In this document: positions 7,973 through 16,322 of the stretch, piece after piece
Layout of the letters: every line of letters begins with the position of its first letter
Position numbering within the stretch: position 1 is the stretch's first letter
Assembly: GCA_020852515.1 (NCBI GenBank)
Contig: JADZAS010000021.1
Coordinates: 62,001 to 126,000, forward strand
Origin: Phycisphaerales bacterium
GTDB taxonomy: Bacteria; Planctomycetota; Phycisphaerae; Phycisphaerales; UBA5793
DNA: 64,000 nt
Reading direction: 5' to 3'
Notes under the pieces: model-generated
What the model saw: the letters and a program-made list of their open reading frames with translations, nothing else
Told to the model about the DNA's origin: nothing
Database searches by the model: none
Position numbers and translations under genes: made by a program

Positions 7973-9214
7973 TCAGTTCCCCTTTCGCTTCTTCGACTTC
8001 AGCAGGCGGGTCTGAGAGCGCTGAGGCGATTCAGCCGCCGACGGATCGGTCAGCGAACCGACCGGATCGACGACTCGTCGATTTCTGCGGCGGCGGATGC
8101 GTCGGTTGTTGTCGCTGGCGGGAGGATTTTCGTTTACAGCGGGCGCCTTGTTCCCGTTGGACTTGTCGGCGAGTTCAAGGAACAGCGAATAGAACGGCTC
8201 CCGCGGCTCGCCATTCTCGTCCGTGAGCGTGACCCAGCCGAACCGGTCCGCAATGCGCTTGGGCACATGGTATTGGGAGTAGGCCGCGGCGATGACGTTG
8301 TACTCCGCCATGGCGTTGTAGATGTCGATGGTCGCCTGCCGGGCCGCCTGCGGGTTGTGATCGGTGGCTCTGGAGGCGCTCCACTCCCACACGACGATTC
8401 CGCACTTTTCTCCATCCGGGAAAGTGTTCATGGCACGACGCACCGTCTGCAGACGCGATCGAGCAGAAGGACCGCTGTCGGTATGGAGGTGCACATCAAC
8501 CGCGTCGGTGTGCTCGACCGACCAGGCAATTCCGCGAAGCATGCGCTGTCTTCGCTCCGTCTGTTTCGAAGTCAGCGTGGACTCGGACTCATCGAGCACA
8601 TCGGTGGCGATCATCGCCGGCCCGCAGAGCCGAACATGAGGCGCCTCGGCACGAATCCTCGCGGCCGCCTCAGCCGCCCATGAGAACAGTTCGTCATCGT
8701 CCGAGGCTTCAAAGGTCCCGGGTCCGCCCAGGAACTCGTTGTAGAACTGAATCCAGAGCCTTCCGGTGAGTTCCTTGGCCGGCGCCGAGTTCAGGGATTT
8801 GATCAAGCCATCGAGCACGCGACGGGACTCGGCGGGCGTTGGCGGCCTTTCGGTCCTCGCCGTGCCTTCCGGACCTTCCGCGTCCGCCCAGCGGAGCGTC
8901 AGGCACAGTCCCATGTTGTTCTTGGCGTACCGAGCGAAGAATGCGTTAAGGTCCTTGGGCTTTGCGGTTCGGAGGTCAACGATTTCGCGAACTCCTTGGG
9001 CATGGATCTCGGCAGCCTTGTCCGGTGCGCCGCCCATGCCGTGAATCCAGACCTGCGGTCCCGCTTCTGCAATGCCGGTGCCGTCGTCAACCACCGAGCC
9101 TCCCTCGGGGGATTCTGGACGTGCGCCGGCACCTGGCCTGGGTGAACAGGCGGAGTAAACGCTGGTCGCTGTTACGAAAAACCCGAGTACGGTCAGGTGC
9201 TTGAGCGCCTTCAT
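7973..9214 (-). CDS. putative lipoprotein with glycoside-hydrolase-like TIM barrel
   Basis: 413 residues from the ATG at 9214, which has GGAGAGG just upstream. A short signal peptide ends at SVYSAC, a possible but atypical lipobox with C23 as lipidated residue. The body resembles clan GH-A glycosidases: FYNE places a candidate acid/base at E160 and VVWEWS a candidate nucleophile at E277, each ending a predicted beta strand. The C-terminal 60 residues are basic and low complexity (RRIRRRRNRR). No specific family is recognised. As last gene of the exopolysaccharide locus it may trim or release the polymer in the periplasm or outer membrane; that is inference from position and the two glutamates. 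Confidence 0.55.
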   Translation of the reverse strand: MKALKHLTVLGFFVTATSVYSACSPRPGAGARPESPEGGSVVDDGTGIAEAGPQVWIHGMGGAPDKAAEIHAQGVREIVDLRTAKPKDLNAFFARYAKNNMGLCLTLRWADAEGPEGTARTERPPTPAESRRVLDGLIKSLNSAPAKELTGRLWIQFYNEFLGGPGTFEASDDDELFSWAAEAAARIRAEAPHVRLCGPAMIATDVLDESESTLTSKQTERRQRMLRGIAWSVEHTDAVDVHLHTDSGPSARSRLQTVRRAMNTFPDGEKCGIVVWEWSASRATDHNPQAARQATIDIYNAMAEYNVIAAAYSQYHVPKRIADRFGWVTLTDENGEPREPFYSLFLELADKSNGNKAPAVNENPPASDNNRRIRRRRNRRVVDPVGSLTDPSAAESPQRSQTRLLKSKKRKGN

Positions 9215-9369
9215 GTGCCTCTCCAAGGAAGGATGCTTTCGGTGGCGAACTGCCGCTATCCACGCATCAGTTGAGAAAGGTACGATGCAACCGCGCCGAT
9301 CCCAAGCGACGCTGAAGCGATGATAGGCAAACCGCGCCGGTTGTCCGGAATAAAGCGGCTGCGCTGGAG

Positions 9370-10551
9370 CTATAACTCAGGCGTCGGACCTATCGCACGA
9401 AGCCGGTTGTATGCGACCGCAATTCGTGCCGCTGCGTCCCATGGCCTGAACCGCTCATCGAGATCTCGTCGGGCGGCATTTCCAAGACGCATCGCGAGAT
9501 CGGGGTATTCCAGCAGATGACAGATGGCCTGCGCCAGCGCGACGGGATCGTGCGCGGCGAGCATTGCAGTGCGACCGTCTTCCACCTGCAGACCGGGGAG
9601 TCGGGTGGAGACCACGGGCTTTCCTGCCGCCATGGCTTCAAAGGCGAGCATTGGATAGCACTCGCTCGAACTGGAAATCGCGACGATCGAGGCCCTCTTG
9701 AGCAGTGGAGCGGTTGCCGCAACCCACGGCTGGATCCGAACGCAGCCTGCGATCCCGAGAGAGTTCACCAGGTCGTTCAGCTCCGCCTCCTTTGGCCCTG
9801 AACCGGCGATGATCAGTCGGGCGTTTGGATGCTGCTGGGAGACCGCGACCCACGCTCCCACGAGCAGAGGGTAGTTCTTTACGGTTACGAGCCGGCCCAT
9901 CGCGAGCACGAGTGGCGCTGTGCCGAGCCAGGCGGCGATCTCAGGATCGAGCTCGGATCCGTCACGTTCGATTGGCGCGGGGTCGAAGCTGTTGGGGATG
10001 AACATCGCTTCGACGGAGCCGCGGCCGCCGGGCAGCAGATCCTGCAAGTGGGGGCTGACGATGGTGACGAGATCGGTTCTTGGAAAGGCCCACTCCATGA
10101 GTCGCGTCCACAGAGCTATTTTCCAGGGCGGAAGTGTGCCGCTCATCTCGTGCTTCATTTCCGCATGCACGGTCCTCACGACCGATGCACGAAGGCGACG
10201 TCGAGCCGCAAGCGCCATCAGATGCGCCGCTGGATTGTGCGTATGGAGTATTGCGGGTCGAAGTGGCGCGAGCCTGCGCGAGAGTCGCGTGAACCGCCCG
10301 AACTTGCTCATCTGGATGATGACCGGCTCGATTCCGGCAGCCCGGAGCATGGCGCACGCGGTAGATTCCTGCAACGCCGCGAAGCGCAAATCCCAGCCTG
10401 CGGCGAGGAGCAGTGGCGCCCACTGTCGAATCGTCGTGATGATGCCGCCACCCTCCGTGCCAAGCAGCACGTGAACAACGCTTCCCTCGAATTGCGGCTT
10501 CGGCAGCGCCGGCCGGCGCTCGTCCGGTGCTGATTCGTTGGGGCGGCTCAT
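9370..10551 (-). CDS. glycosyltransferase family 4 protein
   Basis: 393 residues from the ATG at 10551, eight bases after the upstream stop. N-terminal domain: HVLLGTEGGGIITTI and AILHTHNPAAHLMALAA (GT-B acceptor side). C-terminal domain: PLVLAMGRLVTVKNYPLL, ARLIIAGSGPKEAELNDLV and the ISSSSECYPMLAFEAMAAG block, where the family 4 EX7E motif is recognisable (E of SSECYP to E of AFEA). It should transfer a sugar from a nucleotide sugar to a polymer or lipid-linked intermediate at the cytoplasmic face of the membrane. It is the only glycosyltransferase in this EPS locus, so the repeat unit needs further enzymes encoded elsewhere. GC content looks somewhat lower than in the flanking genes. Confidence 0.88.
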   Translation of the reverse strand: MSRPNESAPDERRPALPKPQFEGSVVHVLLGTEGGGIITTIRQWAPLLLAAGWDLRFAALQESTACAMLRAAGIEPVIIQMSKFGRFTRLSRRLAPLRPAILHTHNPAAHLMALAARRRLRASVVRTVHAEMKHEMSGTLPPWKIALWTRLMEWAFPRTDLVTIVSPHLQDLLPGGRGSVEAMFIPNSFDPAPIERDGSELDPEIAAWLGTAPLVLAMGRLVTVKNYPLLVGAWVAVSQQHPNARLIIAGSGPKEAELNDLVNSLGIAGCVRIQPWVAATAPLLKRASIVAISSSSECYPMLAFEAMAAGKPVVSTRLPGLQVEDGRTAMLAAHDPVALAQAICHLLEYPDLAMRLGNAARRDLDERFRPWDAAARIAVAYNRLRAIGPTPEL

Positions 10552-10559
10552 GATGCAGT

Positions 10560-11306
10560 TCACCGATGCCAGATCAATTGGACGGGATGCAGATTCAGAT
10601 CGGCCACTTCGGTTGCCAACCTTTCCACCGTGCGGCGATCGGTTCGGCCTCGGCGCATCGATAGGACGATGCGATCGAGCACCCCGCCAAGCATCGCCAC
10701 GCTCCATCCCGGGCCGACGGCCGGCAGCGACCAGACAATCCGCTGGTAGCGCTCGCGCAGCGCGGCGTCGAAATCGCGCAGCAGGCCCGAGTCGGCCAGG
10801 CGCGGCAGCGAGAATCGACCCAGATCGGCCAGCACATCGAGATTCGGCAGATTCGGTGAGATCGGCTGGGGCATCGGCAGGTGCTGGCCGCATTCGATGG
10901 CGGTGAGCAGATCGGCGATCCTGGGCACCGTGCGATTGAGGCGCCGGCCGGTTTCGCAGCAGCGGCCGCCGATTTCAACCAGCAGTGTCGAGTACTCCCA
11001 GCGGGCCCAGAGGCCGGCGAACGCCAGAGCAGTGGCGGAATGGCCGTTGCCGCGCGTCGGCGCGGTGGTGACGCCGACGGCGAGCGTATCGCCAGGATGC
11101 TCCCCTTTGATCTGCTGGGCCATGCGCGCGTAGCGGGCAAAGAGCAGCGAGTCTTCAGGTTCGGCGGCGATGTGCCGCACGAGCGGCCGCAGCCGGCCCA
11201 GCGACTGCGGCGGGGCCGCGGCATCGAGCCGGCGATACAGCCAGCGCGGACGCGCTGCGGCGATGGCGTCGGGCGGGCGGCTGACGATGGCGCGCGTGTC
11301 GTCCAT
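10560..11306 (-). CDS. CpsD/CapB-like (BY-kinase fold) protein 1 with degenerate P-loop
   Basis: 248 residues. The region TLAVGVTTAPTRGNGHSA (residues 74-91) aligns in position with the Walker A of bacterial tyrosine kinases and ParA-like ATPases, but the GEGKST core is GNGHSA: the lysine is replaced by histidine. The next strand, STLLVEIGG, stands where LLIDAD (Walker A') should be and lacks the aspartate. No C-terminal tyrosine cluster is present. It lies 8 bases after the Wzz1 stop, the normal place for the CpsD partner of a CpsC/Wzz protein. A paralogue with a similar ending (LDVIWFE versus VQLIWHR) follows Wzz2. It probably has a structural or regulatory, non-catalytic role. The family call rests on fold pattern and context. 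Confidence 0.6.
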   Translation of the reverse strand: MDDTRAIVSRPPDAIAAARPRWLYRRLDAAAPPQSLGRLRPLVRHIAAEPEDSLLFARYARMAQQIKGEHPGDTLAVGVTTAPTRGNGHSATALAFAGLWARWEYSTLLVEIGGRCCETGRRLNRTVPRIADLLTAIECGQHLPMPQPISPNLPNLDVLADLGRFSLPRLADSGLLRDFDAALRERYQRIVWSLPAVGPGWSVAMLGGVLDRIVLSMRRGRTDRRTVERLATEVADLNLHPVQLIWHR

Positions 11307-11314
11307 TCCGTGCG

Positions 11315-12943
11315 TTACCTTCCCTCGCCGCCGGGCAGCCGCGCCAGAAGACGCTGCGTCGCGCCCGGCAGCTCGCCGACCAGTTGCACCGGGAGCGTCT
11401 CGGCCATCTGCTCGATTTGCCAGGGAGCGACGAGTCTGGCTCGCGCCAGGCTGCGCGCGACGGGTACGGCCATGGCGAGCACGCCGGCAACGAGGGCCGT
11501 AACCAGGAGGTGCAGCGGCGCGTTGGGTTCGTCCGGGGTGGTCGGGTCAGCCACCTTCGCGCGGCCCCAGAGGGTGACCTGAGAGAAGAGCGCCACGCTG
11601 GTCAGGCGCGCTTCGAGGCGCGACAGCTCATCTTCAACCTGGCGCAGCGAGGCTTCGGCGGCGGTTCGCGCGCTGAGCAGCCCTTCCATGTGTTGAGCCA
11701 TCTTCATGGCTTCGACGAGCTGCGACTGAAGCAACGACTCGGTTTCAGCGAGCCCGAGTTCGCGGCCGGCCAGCGTCACGAGTTGCCGGTTGTTCTGCGC
11801 CTGGCGCTCGAGCAGACCGACGTACTCCATGCTCGGCTCCTGCACCTTCTCGCGGATGACGAGGAGTTCCTCGTTGTTCAGGTCGCGCTTCTTGCTCTCG
11901 ATTTCGAGGCGGAGGCGCACCATGTCCTGGTGCTTGGGCGTCTTGACGGCCAGGTCGGCGGCGTACTTCGATTCGAGGGTGCTGATCTCGTTCTTGAGTT
12001 GCTGCACGCGCTGGTTCTGCTCCACGACGACGCGAGTGGTCTGCTCCACCTGCGCCTGCTGCATCTTTGCCGTGATGTCGATGCGGTTGGCTTCCGCTTC
12101 GCGCAGGTCGGTTTCCAGATCTGCCCGGTCGCCCCGGGTCTTGATGAGCCGGGACTGGATTTCACGGGCGCTCTCTGCCGGATCGTGCCGACCGATTTCG
12201 AGCCGGTAGTCGGCGACGGCCGCGCTGGCGTCGCTCCACCGGCTGGCCGCGTCATCGCGCAGCGGCTTGAGCTCCTCGGCGCGACCCAGCGTGCGCGAGC
12301 GCTCTTCGCGCAGCAGGAGATTACGCACGCGATCGAGCAGCAGCGATGGCGCCAGTTCGGCAAAGCGCGGCGAGGTGGCCCGGACTTCGATGCGCACGAC
12401 GCCGCCTGTTTCGTCGCCCCGCGGCGCGCTGACGATGAGCGGCGCCGGCTCGCTCGATTCCTCCGCGCCGCCGATTCCCGCCGCGGCCGCTGCGCGGCGA
12501 GGAAGCGATCGCATCCATCGCCAGGCGCCAGTGCCGGCCTGGCGCCAGGGACCCCCGGCCACCACGCCTGGTTCATCGTCCATCGTCGCCAGTTCCTGCG
12601 TGACTTCGCGCACGATCGGCTCGGAGATGAGCAGGTCGCGCAACTCGCTGGCGTCAATCTCGACTCGCAATTGCGACGGGCTCGGGTCATTTTCGAGGCT
12701 GCCGATGCGGTACTCGGGCGTGAGGACCCAATACGGCTGCGACGCCCACAAGTGGGTGAGACCGGCGATGACGCAGAACGCAGCGACGCCCAGCGTGAGC
12801 AGGGGCTGGGTCCGCATCGAGTTGAACGTGTACGAAACGGCGCGGCGCACGCGACCGGGCCTCGACCGGCTCGGGCGCGGCGCCGGAGGCTCGCCGGGCG
12901 AGCCCAGCAGAAGCAGTCGAGGTTGTTCGTGCGGTGAGGGCAT
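11315..12943 (-). CDS. polysaccharide chain-length determinant (Wzz/CpsC type) 1
   Basis: 542 residues from the ATG at 12943 (an upstream TTG at 13024 is possible). Topology fits a polysaccharide co-polymerase: a Pro/Arg-rich cytoplasmic N-terminus, TM1 at about 46-68 (PLLTLGVAAFCVIAGLTHLW), a large periplasmic part with long coiled coils, and TM2 (LHLLVTALVAGVLAMAVPVA) followed by a short cytoplasmic tail with LPVQLVGELPG, which resembles the LPVLGxIP segment that contacts BY kinases. These proteins set the length of exported EPS or O-antigen. The gene is followed by degenerate CpsD-like protein 1. Confidence 0.8.
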   Translation of the reverse strand: MPSPHEQPRLLLLGSPGEPPAPRPSRSRPGRVRRAVSYTFNSMRTQPLLTLGVAAFCVIAGLTHLWASQPYWVLTPEYRIGSLENDPSPSQLRVEIDASELRDLLISEPIVREVTQELATMDDEPGVVAGGPWRQAGTGAWRWMRSLPRRAAAAAGIGGAEESSEPAPLIVSAPRGDETGGVVRIEVRATSPRFAELAPSLLLDRVRNLLLREERSRTLGRAEELKPLRDDAASRWSDASAAVADYRLEIGRHDPAESAREIQSRLIKTRGDRADLETDLREAEANRIDITAKMQQAQVEQTTRVVVEQNQRVQQLKNEISTLESKYAADLAVKTPKHQDMVRLRLEIESKKRDLNNEELLVIREKVQEPSMEYVGLLERQAQNNRQLVTLAGRELGLAETESLLQSQLVEAMKMAQHMEGLLSARTAAEASLRQVEDELSRLEARLTSVALFSQVTLWGRAKVADPTTPDEPNAPLHLLVTALVAGVLAMAVPVARSLARARLVAPWQIEQMAETLPVQLVGELPGATQRLLARLPGGEGR

Positions 12944-13049
12944 ATGAAGCGTCGTCTCGGGAAGCGGCGGCAGACCACCACGGTTCGCAGCGCCGGGCCT
13001 TCCAGTTTCTGGCGATCGTAGCAAACCTGTGCCGCCCTGAGAAAACGGC

Positions 13050-13874
13050 TCAGGTGGCGGCTGATTCCAGCGGTTGCGACTCGAGCGACCAGGCGCTGCG
13101 AACTTCGCGCCGCGGCTCGCAGAGGCTGTAGCCGAGTTTGTTGAGCCGCTCCTCGTAGAGACGCTCGGCTTTGCGGATGCTTCGGCCGGCGAAGAACTCC
13201 TGACGCCACGCCTCCCACTGCGCCAGGTACGACTCGTTCACGTTGCTGCGGATCTCGCGCGTGGCCGCAGCGGGCTCCAGGCCGAGGAACCGGAAAGTGC
13301 TGTCGAGCGTGCGGCGCGGCTGGGCGACGAAATCTTCGTAGTGGAAGATCGTGTAGCGCTTGAGGTGGGGCAGGTCGCCGAGCATGATCTCGTGGCAGAC
13401 GATCCAGTGCTCGACGAGCCGGTGCAGCGGCGTGCGGCGTTTCCACTTCTTGGTGGCGCCCGCGACGGCGACCGGGTGGCGGAGAATGAACACGAACAGC
13501 GAGTTGGGAAACATCGCCTGAAGGAAGCGGGACTTGATGAGATTGGGCGGCGACTTCTCGACGAGGTGCGTGCGGCTCAGGTCCCAGTGGCGCGACCACT
13601 CCTGCCAGAGCTTGTCGCGATTGGCGTCGCTCACCTCGGGCGAAGACTCGGTGAGATGCATCTGCGGCGCAAAGCCGAACCCGCCCGGCCCGCCGTAGCG
13701 GCTGGCGCGGGGGAAGACGGTCTGCAGGTGCTGGCCTTCGTCCTCGGGCACGCCGGTGTCGTGGAAGCCGGAGGTCGCGGGATGGTCGGCGAGGCACTTG
13801 GCAAGCAGGGAGGTCCCGCTGCGATGAAGTCCCGCGATGAACACAAACGTGTGGTCAGCCCTCTCCATGCTCAT
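13050..13874 (-). CDS. sulfotransferase family protein
   Basis: 274 residues, with the ATG at 13874 preceded by GAGG. The PAPS-binding 5'-phosphosulfate loop is FIAGLHRSGTSLLAK (about 12-26) and the 3'-phosphate-binding segment is FVFILRHPVAVAGATKKW (about 127-144). HLVEKSPPNLIKSRFL between them supplies the typical KSP motif. It should transfer sulfate from PAPS to a hydroxyl, here most plausibly on the exopolysaccharide or one of its intermediates, given its place between the polymerase and Wzz1. The polymer made by this locus is therefore predicted to be sulfated. Tyrosine-protein sulfation is a less likely alternative. Confidence 0.82.
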   Translation of the reverse strand: MSMERADHTFVFIAGLHRSGTSLLAKCLADHPATSGFHDTGVPEDEGQHLQTVFPRASRYGGPGGFGFAPQMHLTESSPEVSDANRDKLWQEWSRHWDLSRTHLVEKSPPNLIKSRFLQAMFPNSLFVFILRHPVAVAGATKKWKRRTPLHRLVEHWIVCHEIMLGDLPHLKRYTIFHYEDFVAQPRRTLDSTFRFLGLEPAAATREIRSNVNESYLAQWEAWRQEFFAGRSIRKAERLYEERLNKLGYSLCEPRREVRSAWSLESQPLESAAT

Positions 13875-13914
13875 TTGTCCTCAACCGTTCCCGTCCCGCA
13901 AGGAAACTGACCGA

Positions 13915-15459
13915 TCACCGCCCAAAACGAAACCGCGAACGATCGATCCGGCGAAGGTGTCGCTCCCGACGTACCTGCGCGGATGGTTCAAGAAGATCCG
14001 TGGGGGGGACGAATCCGCCCTGAGCCTCGCGCAGGTAGACGTAGTACGCCGCGCCGCAGAGGCCGAAGACGATGAAGTAGAGTTCGTTCTCCAGCACGTT
14101 TGAAGTGCCTGCACCGACGAACAGTCCGAACGTGGTGGAAGCAATCGCTGTGGCCTCGAACTTGAGGCGCCGGTCGAACGTGCCCAGGGCGGCGCAGTAC
14201 GCACTTCCGGCTGCGGCGACGTAGAAGCCGATGTAGACGAGCATCCCCTGCAATCCGTTTTCGGCAAGCAGCTGCAGGAAGGCGCTGTGAACGCGCAGGT
14301 AGGACGCCGGCGCCTCGGGATCACGGTAGATGTTGTAGTAAATGCCCCAGGCGTTGGTTCCGATGCCGACGATGGGATGATCGAGGAACATCTGGTACGC
14401 CATCCGCCACATCGCCAGACGCCAGATGACGGTGCGGTTCGCCTCGGTCGGATCGGCAATTCGCTGGGCAGCGATATCCGCTCCGGTGGTGGAGATGATC
14501 GCCAAGGCGGAGACCACCACGACGGCGACAAACAGCAGCTTCGCGAATCGATGCTTCACCGGACACGTGAGGAAGACGATCAGACTGGCGACGCTAAACG
14601 CGAGCGCGCCTCCGCGAGATCCCGTGGCGGCGATGTTGACGCCGATAAAGAGCAACGCCACAACGAGCAGCGCTTTCTGCCACCATCGGCGATAGTAGAG
14701 CAGGAGTCCGAACGCCAGCGCGCCGGGAATGCTCTGAGCGAGGCTGTAGCGGACGGGGTCGCCGGACGGACCGATGACGCGAAGCGTGCCGCCGAAACTG
14801 CCGAGAACGTTCGTCGAACTTTCAACGTTCGACTTGCCAAATCGTTCGAGCAGACCGACGCCGGTGATCATCTCGCTCGTCGTGGCGATGGCCACGAGCG
14901 TGCCGCCGATGACCAGGCACAGCACGCATCGATGGAAGACGTCACGATCGGCGACCGCGAGAATCAGGATTCCCATCAGCGCCACCACGTTCAGGCGGCG
15001 GTTGATGAACTCTGTGGCGAGTTCCGGGTGCGGCATGAATGGGACGCCGGCAAGACAGCAGATCAGAAACAGCACGCCGAGGATGATGAGCGGATCGCCC
15101 AGCTTCTTCGACCACCCTCGCAGTTGATCTCCCAGGATCGCCGCCAGGAGGAAGATGATGGTCAGACCAATGGCGATCTTGGTGCCGCTGACGGTCCCCG
15201 CTTCGCCAAATGTCTGCAGCCGGTCCCACATCACGAGCAGCATGATGATGTAGATGCCGATGCGGAACTCCAGACCGAGCGCGATGATCGATCCGATGGT
15301 GGCGATGATGGCAAAGCAAAGGACCGTCGGGAAGACCGGATCGGCAGACCGGCCGACGAAAACACCCAGCAGGAAGATCAATCCGAAGATCGGAACGAAC
15401 AGCAGTGCAATGAACAGCCACTGCCGTAGGTCTCTTCCAGTTGAAGCTGTTGTGAGCAT
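13915..15459 (-). CDS. O-antigen ligase / Wzy-type polymerase family membrane protein
   Basis: 514 residues with about 11-12 predicted membrane segments. The ATGSRGGALAFSVASLIVFL block and the periplasmic-loop motif HSAFLQLLAENGLQGMLVY are the signature of the O-antigen ligase/polymerase family. These inner-membrane proteins link or polymerise undecaprenyl-linked oligosaccharides. With two Wzz proteins, a sulfotransferase and a glycosyltransferase alongside, a Wzx/Wzy-type EPS route is likely, although no flippase is present in this window. The C-terminal tail is Arg-rich and cytoplasmic. Ligase and polymerase cannot be told apart from sequence. Confidence 0.85.
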   Translation of the reverse strand: MLTTASTGRDLRQWLFIALLFVPIFGLIFLLGVFVGRSADPVFPTVLCFAIIATIGSIIALGLEFRIGIYIIMLLVMWDRLQTFGEAGTVSGTKIAIGLTIIFLLAAILGDQLRGWSKKLGDPLIILGVLFLICCLAGVPFMPHPELATEFINRRLNVVALMGILILAVADRDVFHRCVLCLVIGGTLVAIATTSEMITGVGLLERFGKSNVESSTNVLGSFGGTLRVIGPSGDPVRYSLAQSIPGALAFGLLLYYRRWWQKALLVVALLFIGVNIAATGSRGGALAFSVASLIVFLTCPVKHRFAKLLFVAVVVVSALAIISTTGADIAAQRIADPTEANRTVIWRLAMWRMAYQMFLDHPIVGIGTNAWGIYYNIYRDPEAPASYLRVHSAFLQLLAENGLQGMLVYIGFYVAAAGSAYCAALGTFDRRLKFEATAIASTTFGLFVGAGTSNVLENELYFIVFGLCGAAYYVYLREAQGGFVPPTDLLEPSAQVRRERHLRRIDRSRFRFGR

Positions 15460-15533
15460 CGCCGTGAAGTCGCCGCGGATGGAGAACTAGAGCGGTTCCG
15501 CCAGGCTGCCCAGCGCAACCGGCGCGAATGCGG

Positions 15534-16244
15534 TTACTCGAACCAGATCACATCGAGCGGCCGCAGCCCCGCCCAGATCGCCTGTTCAGCGATTTCGCGG
15601 ACCGGTCCGCCGCGGGTAACGCCGCGTTCCAGAGCCAGAACGAGTCGATCGCAGCATGTGCCCAGAGACAGCAGCGGAAAGCCCGTGGCCAGCTTCGGCA
15701 CCGCAAGCACGACGCGGTCGTGGTTCATCTTGAGAACCTCGATGAGCCCCGCCAGGCGTCCCGTCGAGATCAAACCCAGCACGTCGGCCTTGCCGGCTGC
15801 GATGACGCCCGTTTGCGGCACACTCGCGTGCAGGCGCGAGATCGTCGTCATGGGTTTGCGGGCGACCGCCTCCTCGCATGCCGAACCAAGATCGGGCGCC
15901 GACGCGGTGACGGCGCCGGAAAGCGCCTGCGTGCCGCTTCCCAGATCGATGAGCACGGTTGATCGTCCCCACCTGCCCCAGAGCGTGGCCAGGGCCACGG
16001 CGGTCTGGCCAATGCGCTCGTCAGACTCTACGGCACTGACCGCCACGGCAACGGGCCGCCCCTGCGCGGCGGAGTCGCACGATGTCGCCAGTTCGCCGAT
16101 CGCCATGGCGATGCGAGCGGTGCTCGGCGCGGCGACAAGGCGACCGAGGAACGAGCCCACAGGATGCGAGGCGTTCACTTGGGCCGCAGATCCAGTGGCG
16201 CTGGTTCGCGACTGTACCGGAATGGCTTGTGTTTCAGTTGTCAT
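15534..16244 (-). CDS. CpsD/CapB-like (BY-kinase fold) protein 2 with degenerate P-loop
   Basis: 236 residues. VAVAVSAVESDERIGQTA (about 65-82) occupies the Walker A position, but the GxGK(S/T) core is absent (DERIGQT), so nucleotide binding in the usual way is doubtful. STVLIDLGSG (about 95-104) keeps the first aspartate of Walker A' only. It parallels the protein at 10560-11306: same size, same WxRWxxSTxL stretch, and a similar C-terminus (LRPLDVIWFE). It follows Wzz2 by 78 bases. There is no tyrosine-rich tail. It is probably a pseudo-kinase partner of Wzz2; assignment is by pattern and context. Confidence 0.6.
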   Translation of the reverse strand: MTTETQAIPVQSRTSATGSAAQVNASHPVGSFLGRLVAAPSTARIAMAIGELATSCDSAAQGRPVAVAVSAVESDERIGQTAVALATLWGRWGRSTVLIDLGSGTQALSGAVTASAPDLGSACEEAVARKPMTTISRLHASVPQTGVIAAGKADVLGLISTGRLAGLIEVLKMNHDRVVLAVPKLATGFPLLSLGTCCDRLVLALERGVTRGGPVREIAEQAIWAGLRPLDVIWFE

Positions 16245-16322
16245 GCTGTTCTCGCGTCAACTCTTTCTGCGGGACTCGCTGATGTTGGAGCAGGTGACTG
16301 AGCCGGTCAGTCGTTGCGTCCA

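Noticed and set aside
9370-10893. Long 507-residue start for the glycosyltransferase
   Set aside because: The extra 114 residues overlap the upstream CpsD-like gene in another frame and are low-complexity; the ATG at 10551 fits the family and the operon spacing.
11878-13797. 639-residue frame overlapping Wzz1 and the sulfotransferase
   Set aside because: Arg/Pro-rich off-frame translation crossing two genes that have recognisable motifs in their own frames.
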